Notes: generated from the sequence alone by a model not told the origin. Positions 38,065 to 50,309 are shown, counted from the first letter of the stretch. The stretch is DNA of 64,000 bases from Polyangium mundeleinium (GCF_028369105.1 NZ_JAQNDO010000001.1:6163501-6227500); one strand, 5' to 3'. A program made the numbers and translations.

Positions 38065-39258
38065 ATGCGCACAAGGCCCCTCCCGCTCTCCCTCCTGTCC
38101 GCGCTCGCCGCGCTCGCCGCGCTTGCCGCTGCCTGCGGCCAATTCGTCTCGCTCGGCGGCGGCAGCGGCAGCGGGGGAGCGGGCGGCGGCCCCGATTCGG
38201 GGGATCCCGAAAGCAGCAGCACGAGCGACGGTAGCTCCGTGACCACGAGCGCCACGACCGGGAACGGCGGTGGCGGCAGCGGCGCCGGCGGGGAGGGCGG
38301 GGCGTCGTCGTCCAGCGGCAGCGGCAGCGGCAGCGGTGGAAATGGCGGCAGCGGGACCTCGCCGTGCGACGACGACCTCGCGCTCGACGACGCGGATCCG
38401 TTCCATGCCGCGCAGGCCATCGAGATCTGCACGCTCGCCGCGGGCCCGGACAGCGCGGGCTTGCAGGATGCGCGCTGGGTGCTCCCCGACGGCGACCCCA
38501 TTCCCTCGGGATACGACCTCCCTTATGCGCTCGGGCACGGCCTCTTCGACGGTTTTGGCCCGAACGTGCTCCCGCGGGCTGGAAAACGATTGCTCGCGCT
38601 CTCCAGCGGCGCCGCCCGCCGTCCCGGCGATCCCGGCTACACGACCCCGATGGCCGGGTATACCAAGAACTACTCGCACGCCGCGCCGGAGGGGTTTCCG
38701 AAAAGCTCGCCGGCGTGCCCCGGCGTCCTCACGGGCCAGCCCTATGACGGCGTGGCCCTGGAGGTGACACTCCGCGCCCCGATGGGCACCGTGGGCTTCT
38801 CATTCGAATTCAACTATTACACCACCGAGTTCCCGGCCTTTACCTGCTCCACCTTCAATGACGCCTTCGTCGCGTTGCTCTCGCCGCCGCCGCCGGGACA
38901 AACCGACGGCAACATTTCCTTCGACGGCCAGGGCAACGTCATCAGCGTGAACAACGTCTTTCTGGAGGTGTGCGCCTGCCAGGGCGGCCCGCCCTGCAGC
39001 GTCGGCGGCGCGGTCTATCCTTGCAGCCTCGGCACGAGCGAGCTTTTGGGGACGGGATACGATTCGGGGTCGGGGAACGGCGCCACGGGCTGGCTCACCA
39101 CCACCGCGCCAATGCAGGGGGGCAAGACGTTCACCATCCGTTTCGCCGTCTACGATTCCGGCGACGCCGTGCTCGACAGCGCCACGCTCATCGACCATTT
39201 CCGCTGGATCAGCACGGGCGAGCCGGTCGTGAAGACCTACCGGCCCGTGCCTCCGTGA
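38065..39258 (+). CDS. Lipoprotein with choice-of-anchor-L domain, second of the pair
   Basis: A 397-residue paralogue of the preceding protein, presumably from a tandem duplication. The signal peptide (SLLSALAALAALAAAC) and lipobox precede a Gly/Ser/Thr linker, and the domain repeats the same landmarks: DDDLALDDADPFHAAQAIEI, FPKSSPACPGVLTGQPYDGV, EFNYYTTEFPAFTCSTFNDA, ATLIDHFRWI. Differences include an insertion with two extra Cys pairs (VCACQGGPPCSVGGAVYPC). The start is ATG 38065, or GTG 38050 which overlaps the previous stop; either couples it to the first gene. The linker has diverged much more than the folded domain. Confidence 0.88.
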   Translation: MRTRPLPLSLLSALAALAALAAACGQFVSLGGGSGSGGAGGGPDSGDPESSSTSDGSSVTTSATTGNGGGGSGAGGEGGASSSSGSGSGSGGNGGSGTSPCDDDLALDDADPFHAAQAIEICTLAAGPDSAGLQDARWVLPDGDPIPSGYDLPYALGHGLFDGFGPNVLPRAGKRLLALSSGAARRPGDPGYTTPMAGYTKNYSHAAPEGFPKSSPACPGVLTGQPYDGVALEVTLRAPMGTVGFSFEFNYYTTEFPAFTCSTFNDAFVALLSPPPPGQTDGNISFDGQGNVISVNNVFLEVCACQGGPPCSVGGAVYPCSLGTSELLGTGYDSGSGNGATGWLTTTAPMQGGKTFTIRFAVYDSGDAVLDSATLIDHFRWISTGEPVVKTYRPVPP

Positions 39259-39267
39259 TCCGCTTGT

Positions 39268-39756
39268 CTACTCCTGGGCTTCGACCTCCTCCGCTTCCAT
39301 GAAGCTCTCCTGCGTCCCGAGCGCCTCCTGGATGCTCCCGGTATCCTCGATGAGCGCGGCATCGCCCTGGAGTCCGGCCTCGAGTCCGGCCTCGCCCAGG
39401 TTCGCGATCTCGCCCTGGCTCGCGATCTCGCCCTGGATTCCGGACTCACCCTGGAGTCCGAACTCGCCCTGGAGCGCGACCTCGCCCTGGATCCCGACAT
39501 CCCGCTGCGACTCGACGCGCTCCTGAACGGTGCGCTCGATCTTCGCCCCGGCGCGCTCCTTGACGGTGCGCTCGATCTTCGCCCCGGCGCGCTCCTTGAC
39601 GGTGCGCTCGACCTGCGTCGACTGCGACGCGTGATGCCGCGCGCGCGCCTTGTTCAGCTTGCCGAACAATCCGCCCGGGGTGCCCGCCGACGCCGCGCCG
39701 GCCATCACGAGAATCGCCATTCCGAGACCCATTCCGATCGTACGACCCTTGCTCAT
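39268..39756 (-). CDS. Secreted protein with coiled ERTVKERAGAKI and collagen-like QGE repeats
   Basis: A 162-residue exported protein. The signal peptide is in MSKGRTIGMGLGMAILVMAG, with cleavage near AASA. After a basic stretch come tandem ERTVKERAGAKI units (two and a degenerate third). Then a run of six-residue units with QGE at regular spacing follows (IQGEVALQGEFGLQGESG, IQGEIASQGEIANLGEAG), then an acidic tail rich in Glu. The six-residue period lacks Gly at every third position, so it is not true collagen; a beta-solenoid or extended fibre is possible. The ATG at 39756 has a near-perfect AAGGAGG 7 bases upstream, suggesting high expression. No family is recognised. Confidence 0.75.
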   Translation of the reverse strand: MSKGRTIGMGLGMAILVMAGAASAGTPGGLFGKLNKARARHHASQSTQVERTVKERAGAKIERTVKERAGAKIERTVQERVESQRDVGIQGEVALQGEFGLQGESGIQGEIASQGEIANLGEAGLEAGLQGDAALIEDTGSIQEALGTQESFMEAEEVEAQE

Positions 39757-40061
39757 ACATTCCTCCTTACGGTGAGGACGACGCGCGAACCCTCTCGCGC
39801 CCGACCCTCGCTGCGCCCCCGGTGCAATGCATATGCCCTGATCGTTGCCACCCTGCGGTACGCGCGGCGCCCGTTCCGTCACCACGTCCCCTCGGGGCCT
39901 TAGGACGATTGCCGCCCCACGCGTACTTCCTCGCGCGGGATCCGAAAAGTCGGAGATGATGGGCGTGCCCCATTACGATCCCACCTCGGACCGGGAGCGC
40001 CGTTCGTATTGAAAGACGAGGCGCTTTCGCGGGGGGCTTCCCTCGTGGTACCGTCTCGGGC
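39757..40061. other. Divergent intergenic region, no gene seen
   Basis: This stretch lies between the divergent QGE-repeat and kinase genes. Apart from the AAGGAGG site belonging to the minus-strand gene (39763-39770), no coding sequence, repeat or hairpin was noticed. It presumably holds the two promoters; no convincing -35/-10 pair was picked out. Confidence 0.4.
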
Positions 40062-43439
<3,378 letters not shown>

Positions 43440-43599
43440 CGCCGCGTCCGAGACCTTCGCCTGGCTGCCCGCCAATCCCTGAATTCCCGCCTGACGATTT
43501 CCCGTTGACGAAGCGCCTCCCTGCGTGGACGCGCCGCGCGCGGCCCCTAGAATGGCAAGGCGCCGCGAGCGCTACGCGCGTGTGCAGGCGGAGGACGTC

Positions 43600-44925
43600 A
43601 TGCAAAACGGATCCAGCGGAGAGAGCGAAAAGGCGACGGGGACCGTGACGTTGTCGCTCGACCCGGGACGGGCCATCGAGGACTACGCGGCCGCGCGGGC
43701 CCAGGGCCCCGTCGTCGCCGTCTCCTTCACGGACGCGGACATGGACGCGGGCGGCGGCGAAAGCGCGGCCAACCTCGAAGCCTTCCTCGCGCGCGAGCAT
43801 CTCTTCGTGTCGCATTACGAAGAAGTGCTCTCCGCCCTGGTCGATGGCCGCTTTTCGTCCGATCGACGTACGGCCATGACCCCGGAGCAACGCGAGAAAT
43901 TGCCGCCCGTCATCGAGGAGCTACGCCTGCTCTCGGAGACCCTGCTTTCCAAGGATCCCCCGGATCACACGCGCCTGCGCAAGCTCATCCAGCCGAGCTT
44001 CTCGCCGCGCGCCATGGAGGCGATGCGCCCGCGCATCCAGAAGCTCACGGACGACCTGTTCGACGCCGCGGAGCGCGCCGCCGAGGCCCGCGGCGAGCGC
44101 GCGCCCGATCGCTGCATGGACCTCATCGAGGCCTTCGCATACCCGATGCCGGTCACGGTGATCTCGGACATGCTCGGCATTCCGATCGCGGACCGCGCGC
44201 AGGTAAAACAATGGACGGAGAACCTCCTGCGCGCCGACCGTCGCCGCGCCGGCGGCATGGATGCCGAGACGATCACGGGGCTGCGCCAGTTCACCGCGTA
44301 TTTGCGGGATCTCTTCGTCCTCAAGCGAAACACCCCGGCCGAGGACATGATCACGGACCTCCTGCGGGCCGAGGAGGCGGGCGACAAGCTCTGCGAGGAC
44401 GAGGTGCTGTCGACGGTCTTTCTCCTGTACCTCGCGGGGCACGTGACCACCGTGAACCTGATCGGCAACGGGGCCTTCGCGCTCTTCCAGCATCCGGCGG
44501 AGCTCGCGAAGTTGAAGGCGGATCCGACGCTCGCGAAGGGCGTCGTCGAGGAGACGCTGCGTTACTGGGGCCCGGTCGATTTCGTCGCCGCGCGCATCGC
44601 CAAGGAGAACGTGCATCTCGGCGGGGCGTGCATTCCGAAAGGCGAGCCCGTCATGGTGGGCCTCGCCGCGGCGAACCGCGACCCGGCGCGCTTCCCGAAC
44701 CCCGACACCTTCGACATCACGCGCCAGGGCGCCGAGCGGCACGTCGCCTTCGGAAAAGGCATTCACCTCTGCGTGGGCGCGCCGCTGGCGCGGGTGGAGG
44801 GCCAGATCGCCTTCGACACCTTGTTCCGACGGTTTCCCGCGATGCGCCTCGCCGTGCCGCCCGACGACGTCCGCTGGAACAAATCCTTCCTGCGGGGCCT
44901 CACGGCGCTGCCGGTCTTGTTCTAG
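43600..44925 (+). CDS. Cytochrome P450 with Val in place of the I-helix acidic residue
   Basis: A 441-residue bacterial class I P450. Landmarks are DPPDHTRLRKLIQPSFSPRA (C-helix), LLYLAGHVTTVNLIGNGAFA (I-helix), EETLRYWGPV (the ExxR motif), and HVAFGKGIHLCVGAPLAR with the haem-ligand Cys. The I-helix normally reads AGHETT or AGxDT; here the acidic residue of the proton-relay pair is Val (GHVTT), while the Thr is kept. That could alter oxygen activation, favouring peroxide use or a non-hydroxylating reaction. ATG at 43600 has GGAGG 5 bases upstream. No ferredoxin or reductase gene is adjacent; the substrate is unknown. Confidence 0.92.
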   Translation: MQNGSSGESEKATGTVTLSLDPGRAIEDYAAARAQGPVVAVSFTDADMDAGGGESAANLEAFLAREHLFVSHYEEVLSALVDGRFSSDRRTAMTPEQREKLPPVIEELRLLSETLLSKDPPDHTRLRKLIQPSFSPRAMEAMRPRIQKLTDDLFDAAERAAEARGERAPDRCMDLIEAFAYPMPVTVISDMLGIPIADRAQVKQWTENLLRADRRRAGGMDAETITGLRQFTAYLRDLFVLKRNTPAEDMITDLLRAEEAGDKLCEDEVLSTVFLLYLAGHVTTVNLIGNGAFALFQHPAELAKLKADPTLAKGVVEETLRYWGPVDFVAARIAKENVHLGGACIPKGEPVMVGLAAANRDPARFPNPDTFDITRQGAERHVAFGKGIHLCVGAPLARVEGQIAFDTLFRRFPAMRLAVPPDDVRWNKSFLRGLTALPVLF

Positions 44926-44940
44926 CGGGACGACGCGGGC

Positions 44941-45342
44941 TCAGCCCGGTTGATTGCGCATGAAGTCGGCGACGTCGGCCAGGCGGCCGAGGAGGAACGT
45001 GCGGAGGTCCGGCGCCACGCCGACCTCATCCATGGCGGTCGTCATCGCCCGCATCCAGGCGTCCCGCATGGCGATATCGACGGGCACGCGGGCGTGGCGC
45101 ATGCGGAGGCGCGGGTGGCCGTTCTGCGCGATGTAATCCTGCGGCCCGCCGAGCCAGCCGATCAGGAACAGCGCAAACCGATCGCGGCTGCGGCGCGAGA
45201 CGCGGCCTTGCTCGTCGAGCTCGTGCAGCTTGGCGAGGACGGGCTCGTCGCGGTCCATCGCATCGTAAAAGTGCTCGCAGAGGTTCCGGACGGCGGCCTC
45301 GCCGCCCATACGATCGAACGGGGTCTCTTGGGGCTCGGACAT
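44941..45342 (-). CDS. Group II truncated haemoglobin
   Basis: A 133-residue 2/2 globin. FDRMGGEAAVRNLCEHFYDA holds the Tyr expected at B10, and LIGWLGGPQDYIAQNGHPRL with RMRHARVPV holds the proximal His and the GGP turn diagnostic of group II (TrHbO-like) proteins. RDAWMRAM carries the Trp at G8. Such globins bind oxygen or peroxide-type ligands tightly and are linked to oxidative or nitrosative stress. The ATG at 45342 begins MSEPQETPFD. It is convergent with the P450 gene 15 bases away and upstream of no gene on its own strand. Confidence 0.92.
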   Translation of the reverse strand: MSEPQETPFDRMGGEAAVRNLCEHFYDAMDRDEPVLAKLHELDEQGRVSRRSRDRFALFLIGWLGGPQDYIAQNGHPRLRMRHARVPVDIAMRDAWMRAMTTAMDEVGVAPDLRTFLLGRLADVADFMRNQPG

Positions 45343-45435
45343 CGGGGGGCTGTGTAGCACGTCGAGGCGGGTCGGATGAGGCGCTCGGGTGATCCGGGCT
45401 TGACGCGCGCGGCTCGGTGCGATGATCGTCGTTGG

Positions 45436-46029
45436 ATGCATCGGTTCGCCCGCATCCTCCTTGGCCTCGCGGTCGCCATGCTCGCGCGGACCGAGCCGGC
45501 GCGCGCCGACGTCGTCGGCCCCAAGCCGTTTTTTTGCGGGCCGGGCAAGGTCGGCGTCTCCAGTCATGAAGGCTCGCGTTGCGAGAAGAAGGCGCCGACG
45601 AACTGCCCGCCGGGGTGGGGCGGCGTGATCGGCGGCGAATGTCGGATCGCGACGTGCCGGAGCGACAGGGACTGCGCGGGGGACGAGACGTGTGACGAGG
45701 TGATGGCCTGCATCGAAACGAGGCCGCTCTTCGATCGGCGCCATCCGCTCGCCATGCCGATGTCCTACGACGCGGAGCTAGGCATTTGTGGCCCCGGCGC
45801 GGCCTGCGATGCGCCGCGCCGCTGCGAAAAACGTTCGGTCTGCGTGCGCGGCGGCGAAGTCGCCACGGTCTACGTGCCGCCGCCGGGCCAGTACGAGGCC
45901 ACGGGCCTGCCCCGACGCAGCAGCGGTTGTGGGGGCTGCGCGGTCGGCGAGGAGGGAGGCGCGGCCACCACGTTCCTGGTCGGCGCGGCATTCGCCTTGG
46001 CGAGAGCGACGCGGCGCAAGGGCAAGTAG
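45436..46029 (+). CDS. Secreted Cys-rich protein with MYXO-CTERM-like sorting signal
   Basis: A 197-residue protein with signal peptide MHRFARILLGLAVAMLARTE and a mature region of paired cysteines (CRIATCRSDRDCAGDETCDE, CGPGAACDAPRRCEKRSVC). The C-terminus has the tripartite form of a MYXO-CTERM surface-sorting signal: SGCGGC, a hydrophobic stretch (AATTFLVGAAFALA) and a basic end (RATRRKGK). MYXO-CTERM proteins are processed by myxosortase and lipid-anchored at the surface. The ATG at 45436 gives the complete signal peptide; the longer frame adds a non-signal extension. Function unknown. Confidence 0.8.
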   Translation: MHRFARILLGLAVAMLARTEPARADVVGPKPFFCGPGKVGVSSHEGSRCEKKAPTNCPPGWGGVIGGECRIATCRSDRDCAGDETCDEVMACIETRPLFDRRHPLAMPMSYDAELGICGPGAACDAPRRCEKRSVCVRGGEVATVYVPPPGQYEATGLPRRSSGCGGCAVGEEGGAATTFLVGAAFALARATRRKGK

Positions 46030-46053
46030 ATCAGGGCCGGCTGCCTTCGCCCG

Positions 46054-46767
46054 TCACCCCATTTTCGTGAACGACTCCTCCTGGATTGCCTTGCCCGCAG
46101 GCAACGCGCGCACGTACCCGCCGAACCCCTTGGCGCGCAGCCCGGCGAGCGCGGCCCGGGCCTCCTTGCGGCTCAAGAACGTGCCGACAATCACCCGGTG
46201 CGGACCATCGGCCTCGGGATCACGGAGCACGTGCGCGGTTTGCTTGGGGGCGGGAAACCCTCCCTCGACGAAAAAGCCGTGATCGCCGGCGTCGAGAGCC
46301 GCCACGTGGTCCTTCACGGCGAGGGCGCGGCGCTTGCTGCCGGCGAAGATCTGCACGGTGTAGAGCTCGGGATCGAGCGCGCGCGCCTTCCGCACCTTGG
46401 CGGCGGGAACATGAAACGCCTTCGCCACGGCGCGGAACGTCGCCGGCAGGTCCTCCGAGCCAGCCGCGATCGTCGTCACTGCGCCACACGCGCCCTGGTC
46501 GCTCGCACACGTCGCCTCGTCCCATTCGATGGCGAGCGCCGCGCCAGGCGGCAGAAGGGCATTTATGCGCGCGCCCCAGCGAGCGGCCTCGCGGGCGTGC
46601 TCGGGGTTCCATTCGGCGACGCCGAGGCCGCGGGTGATGCCAACGCCGCCGACCTCGGCGTACCAGCCGTCCCAGCAAGCCGCAGCGTCGCGTGTGGCGG
46701 TGGAGAGCAGGCCCGCGAGGCCGAGGGCCAAAAAGGGGCGAAGAACCGCATGGAGGGAGCTACGCAT
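46054..46767 (-). CDS. Exported SPOR-domain-like protein
   Basis: A 237-residue protein with signal peptide MRSSLHAVLRPFLALGLAGL (cleavage near TRDAAA). The middle part (GVGITRGLGVAEWNPEHARE) contains two Cys and is of unknown fold. From ~140 a SPOR-like domain follows: YTVQIFAGSKRRALAVKDHV and HRVIVGTFLSRKEARAALAG, then GLRAKGFGGYVRALPAG, the paired beta-alpha units typical of peptidoglycan-binding SPOR repeats. SPOR domains bind glycan stripped of stem peptides at division sites. It is convergent with the MYXO-CTERM gene and divergent from the phosphoesterase gene. Confidence 0.78.
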   Translation of the reverse strand: MRSSLHAVLRPFLALGLAGLLSTATRDAAACWDGWYAEVGGVGITRGLGVAEWNPEHAREAARWGARINALLPPGAALAIEWDEATCASDQGACGAVTTIAAGSEDLPATFRAVAKAFHVPAAKVRKARALDPELYTVQIFAGSKRRALAVKDHVAALDAGDHGFFVEGGFPAPKQTAHVLRDPEADGPHRVIVGTFLSRKEARAALAGLRAKGFGGYVRALPAGKAIQEESFTKMG

Positions 46768-46938
46768 GATGGGCCGAACGCTCCCGGGCGCGAGGCGTAT
46801 TCCGCGCCGTCCGCCTGCCCCTGCCGCATCGGATCAAAATCGCCGCCCGAGTCGGCCGAGCCTCGGACGCTCTGCACCACGCCCGCCTCCGCTCCCGCGC
46901 TATGGACCTCGTCCCGCGCATGGGCGATACTCCGCCGC

Positions 46939-48360
46939 ATGCGCATCCCCCGCCCGCTCTTCGCCTTGGCGCTCGTTTCGTGCATTCCGGCGTGCACCTC
47001 GCCGTCCTCGCCGCCGGCGCCGGCGGATCCGGAGCTGCCTGGCCCGCCCGAGTGGAATCGCGACGTCGTCGAGCCCGCGGACCAGGAAGCCGCGACGGCG
47101 CGCGAGAGCTGCGCCTACCGCGCGGGCGCGCTGCCGGCCGAGACGCAAGGGGAGAGCCACCCCGTCGGCGCGGAGATCCCGATCGATCACATCATCGTCG
47201 CGATGATGGAAAACCGCTCCTTCGATCACTACCTCCAGAAGATCGGCGACGTGGGGATCGACGCCGACGTCGCGCCCGAAGGCTTCACGAACCTCGACCC
47301 GGACGGGAACCCCATCGCGCCGTTCCCGCTCGATCAACACTGCTTCGTCGACACCGCGCATAGCTGGGGCGCCATCAAGCAGCAGATCGCCGGCGGCGCG
47401 ATGAGCGGCTTCGTCACCACGAACGAGGGCGCGCACGAGCTCCCCATGAACGGCGATCTCAGCATGCTGCTCGGACGACGCGCGATGGGGTATTACACCG
47501 AGGCCGATCTGCCTCTCGTGTACTGGCTCGCGAAAAACTTCTCGATCGGCGATCGGTACTTCGCGTCGGCGCCCACCGCGACCTGGCCCAATCGAATGTT
47601 CATGCACGCCGCGACCTCGTTCGGGCTGAAGTCGAACGATTTTCCGCAGGGCGTGGAGGCGACGCTGATCGATTACCTGAACAAGCGGAAAATCTCGTGG
47701 CGCTTCTATTACGAGAACACGCCCACGTTCGCCATGTTCATCGAGCGGTACCTCGAGCTCCGGCAGGAGGAGAACCGCTTCGTGCCGATGAGCCAGTTCT
47801 TCACCGACGCGGCGGAGGGCAAGTTGCCTCAGGTCGCGTTCATCGATCCCGACGGCACCAGCAGCGGGCAGATGGACCATACCGACGAGCACCCCCCGAC
47901 GCCGGCGACGCTCGGGCAGAACTGGCTCGCCGAGGCGATCGCCGCGCTCGTGGCGAGCCCGCATTGGAGCCGCTCGGCGATGTTCATCAACTACGACGAG
48001 CACGGCGGGCTTTACGACCACGTGCCACCGCCGAAGGCCTGCGCGCCCGACGATCGCGAGCTCGACGACACCGATCGCGCCGTCTTCGAATCGTACGGCG
48101 TCCGTGTCCCGTTCTTCGTCGTCTCGCCGTACGCGAAAAAGGGCTACGTGAGCCACGACGTCTACGATCACACCTCGGTCGTTCGGTTCATCGAGGCGCG
48201 CTTCCAGATCCCGGCGCTCACCCATCGCGACGCCAATGCGCTCGCGCCGTGGGACGTCTTCGATTTCAAGTCCACCCCCGCCAAAGAGCTCCCGAACGTG
48301 CCGAACGTGCCCGTGGACGAGGCCATCATGAGCGAATGCAGGGCGCTCTGGGGCGAATAG
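46939..48360 (+). CDS. Phospholipase C/acid phosphatase-type phosphoesterase lipoprotein
   Basis: A 473-residue enzyme of the alkaline-phosphatase-superfamily phosphoesterase family (bacterial PLC/AcpA). Characteristic are DHIIVAMMENRSFDHYLQKI at the N-terminal metal site, GDRYFASAPTATWPNRMF, FINYDEHGGLYDHVPPP with the metal Asp/His pair, and GVRVPFFVVSPYAKKGYVSH. The signal peptide (RIPRPLFALALVSCIPAC) ends in a probable lipobox, so it acts outside the cytoplasm. Likely substrates are phospholipids or phosphomonoesters. ATG at 46939 was chosen; the upstream in-frame extension is non-coding. A truncated ORF follows after 3 bases, as if in operon. Confidence 0.9.
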   Translation: MRIPRPLFALALVSCIPACTSPSSPPAPADPELPGPPEWNRDVVEPADQEAATARESCAYRAGALPAETQGESHPVGAEIPIDHIIVAMMENRSFDHYLQKIGDVGIDADVAPEGFTNLDPDGNPIAPFPLDQHCFVDTAHSWGAIKQQIAGGAMSGFVTTNEGAHELPMNGDLSMLLGRRAMGYYTEADLPLVYWLAKNFSIGDRYFASAPTATWPNRMFMHAATSFGLKSNDFPQGVEATLIDYLNKRKISWRFYYENTPTFAMFIERYLELRQEENRFVPMSQFFTDAAEGKLPQVAFIDPDGTSSGQMDHTDEHPPTPATLGQNWLAEAIAALVASPHWSRSAMFINYDEHGGLYDHVPPPKACAPDDRELDDTDRAVFESYGVRVPFFVVSPYAKKGYVSHDVYDHTSVVRFIEARFQIPALTHRDANALAPWDVFDFKSTPAKELPNVPNVPVDEAIMSECRALWGE

Positions 48361-48363
48361 AGG

Positions 48364-48789
48364 ATGGAGGATCCGTTCCTCACGCGATCCTACCTGACGA
48401 TGGCCCTCCTCCGCGAGGTGCTGGCCGAGTTCGCGTGGCCCGCCCCCTATGAGCTCGAGGACGATTTGCCCGACGGCATCATCGTCGCGTTCCCTCGATC
48501 CCACCTCTATTTCAGTGACGACTACCTGGGCGAGGTGCATTTGCGTTTCCTGACCGAGGACACGGGGACGGACGACATGCTCTGTTTCGGCAACGCCATG
48601 CACGCGCTCGTCTACCGGCCGAACGAAGGACGTCCCCCGGTGCCGATGCCGGATCTCATCAACGACACGTCGATCGAAGGCTCGACCTGCGCAGTTCATC
48701 GAACGGCCAGGCCAAGACCGGCGACGGGCCTGCCCACCAAGACCGCGGCGCTGCAGGTTTCACCGGCAGCGTACGCGTCGCCGGCTTGA
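48364..48789 (+). pseudogene. Hypothetical gene truncated by dispersed repeat copy D
   Basis: The first ~108 residues (MEDPFLTRSYLTMALLREVL ... PDLINDTSIEGS) look like a real soluble protein, with a start 3 bases after the phosphoesterase stop and GGAGG-like sequence around it. From residue ~109 the frame runs into repeat copy D (TCAVHRTARP onward), which is translated out of its own context until a chance stop at 48789. So the native C-terminus has been replaced by repeat sequence. No function is assigned; the short acidic protein could be an immunity or chaperone-type partner. It may still be expressed as a fusion. Confidence 0.6.
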
Positions 48790-48935
48790 AACCCACCTTC
48801 AAGGTCTTGCCACGGGCCCGTTTGGAAGAACTGCGCGGAGCGCGATTCTTCCACCCTCGGTCCAGGTCGTGCCTGGTTCGGGCCTTTGGGCGAACAGCCC
48901 CCGCGGGGTCCGGGGCAGCGCCCCGGCGCGACGCC
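48687..48935. repeat. Hairpin-rich dispersed repeat, copy D (5' end lost)
   Basis: This copy starts inside the right arm of the first hairpin (CTGCGCAGTTCATCGAAC), so the left third of the element is missing exactly where the upstream gene is broken. The middle and distal parts align with copy A, ending in GGGGCAGCGCCCC and a GCGACGCC tail as in copy C. The second hairpin has changed to GAACTGCGC-GGA-GCGCGATTC with two mismatches. Confidence 0.82.
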
Positions 48936-48959
48936 GCCCCCCGCGAAAGCGCTCCGCTC

Positions 48960-50276
48960 CTATCCCTGCTTGTTCGTCGTCTGGCTGATGCCGGCTGCGA
49001 TTTCCGGCAGGATCCCGAGCCGGACGTAGGTGGGCCTCACGGCGCGGCGCAGCGCGGGCAGCTTGTGCAGGAAGACCGCCACGCCGACGAGCGTCACCAC
49101 GCCGCCGAGCCGCACCGTCATCGGCGCGCCGACATGCGCCCCGAGCCAGCCGGCTGCGAGGCTCCCGAACGGAGCCATGCCGAAAAATGCCATCGTGTAA
49201 AAGCTCATCACGCGGCCGCGTTTGTCCTCGTCGACGAGCGTTTGCAGCAGCGTGTTGCTCGCCGCCATTTGCACCATCATGCCGCCGCCGACCACCACCA
49301 TGATCACCATCGAGAGCGGCAGCCACCTCGAAAACGAGAAGGCGATGAGCCCTGCGCCGAAGAGCGCGCCGGCGATGACCATCGTGCGCCCGAGGCCGAG
49401 CACGCTCCGGCGCGACGCCAGGAGGAGCGCCCCAGCGACCGCGCCGACGCCCGACGCGCCCATGAGGATTCCGAGAATATGCGGGCCGCCGCCGATGACC
49501 CGTGCGGCGAAGACGGGCATGAGCACCGTGTACGGCACGCCCGTGAGGCTCACGAGCGCGAGCAGCAGCAGAATGGCTCGAATGGGCGCGAACGAGGCCG
49601 CATACCGGAAGCCCTCGTGCAGCTCGGCGAGGATGCGGCTCCGCGCCGGCGCCCGCGCCACGGGCGGGAGGCGCATCATGAGGAGCGAGGCGATGACGGC
49701 CCCGTAACTGACGGCGTCGATCAAAAAACAAGTTCCCTCGCCGACGGCCGCGATGAGCACGCCCGCGACGGACGGGCCGAGCAGCCGCGCGGCGTTGACC
49801 ATGGAGGAGTTGAGGGCGATTGCATTCGGGAGATCCGCCCGATCTTCCACCATGTCGACGACGAACGCCTGCCGCGCCGGCGTGTCGAAGGCGTTGATGA
49901 CCCCCTGGAACACCGAGAGCGCGAGCACGTGCGCGACCGTGATCGTGTGGGTGAGCGCGAAAAACGCGAGGAGCGCCGATTGCACCATCGCGAGCACCTG
50001 CGTGACGACGAGGATGCGGTGGCGGTTCCAGCGGTCGACGAGCACGCCCCCGAACGGAGCGAGGACGAACGTCGGGATTTGCCCGGCAAAGCCGACGAGC
50101 CCGAGGATCAGCGCCGAGTCCGTCAGCCGATACACGAGCCAGCTCGTGGCGACGCGCGTGAGCCACGTGCCGATGAGCGAGACGCCCTGGCCGAAGAAAA
50201 AGAGCCGGTAATTGCGGTGCAGGAGCGCCCGTCCCATGGCCCGGAGCGTCGATTCGACGGGCGCCTTCGGGATCAC
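48960..50276 (-). CDS. MFS transporter, drug-exporter type
   Basis: A 438-residue major facilitator superfamily protein with about twelve hydrophobic segments. NYRLFFFGQGVSLIGTWLTR at the N-terminus and APFGGVLVDRWNRHRILVVT between helices 2 and 3 (the Gx3DRxxRR-type loop) match the Enterobactin-exporter-like (EntS/MFS_3) group. The GTG at 50276 is the first start; ATG at residue 14 (MGRALLHRNYRLFF) is the usual N-terminus of the family and is a good alternative. It is a single gene downstream of the repeat and divergent from the small lipoprotein genes. The substrate is unknown. Confidence 0.9.
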   Translation of the reverse strand: MIPKAPVESTLRAMGRALLHRNYRLFFFGQGVSLIGTWLTRVATSWLVYRLTDSALILGLVGFAGQIPTFVLAPFGGVLVDRWNRHRILVVTQVLAMVQSALLAFFALTHTITVAHVLALSVFQGVINAFDTPARQAFVVDMVEDRADLPNAIALNSSMVNAARLLGPSVAGVLIAAVGEGTCFLIDAVSYGAVIASLLMMRLPPVARAPARSRILAELHEGFRYAASFAPIRAILLLLALVSLTGVPYTVLMPVFAARVIGGGPHILGILMGASGVGAVAGALLLASRRSVLGLGRTMVIAGALFGAGLIAFSFSRWLPLSMVIMVVVGGGMMVQMAASNTLLQTLVDEDKRGRVMSFYTMAFFGMAPFGSLAAGWLGAHVGAPMTVRLGGVVTLVGVAVFLHKLPALRRAVRPTYVRLGILPEIAAGISQTTNKQG

Positions 50277-50309
50277 GAGGCGACGACCTCAGGTGGACAG
50301 GGGCGCATC

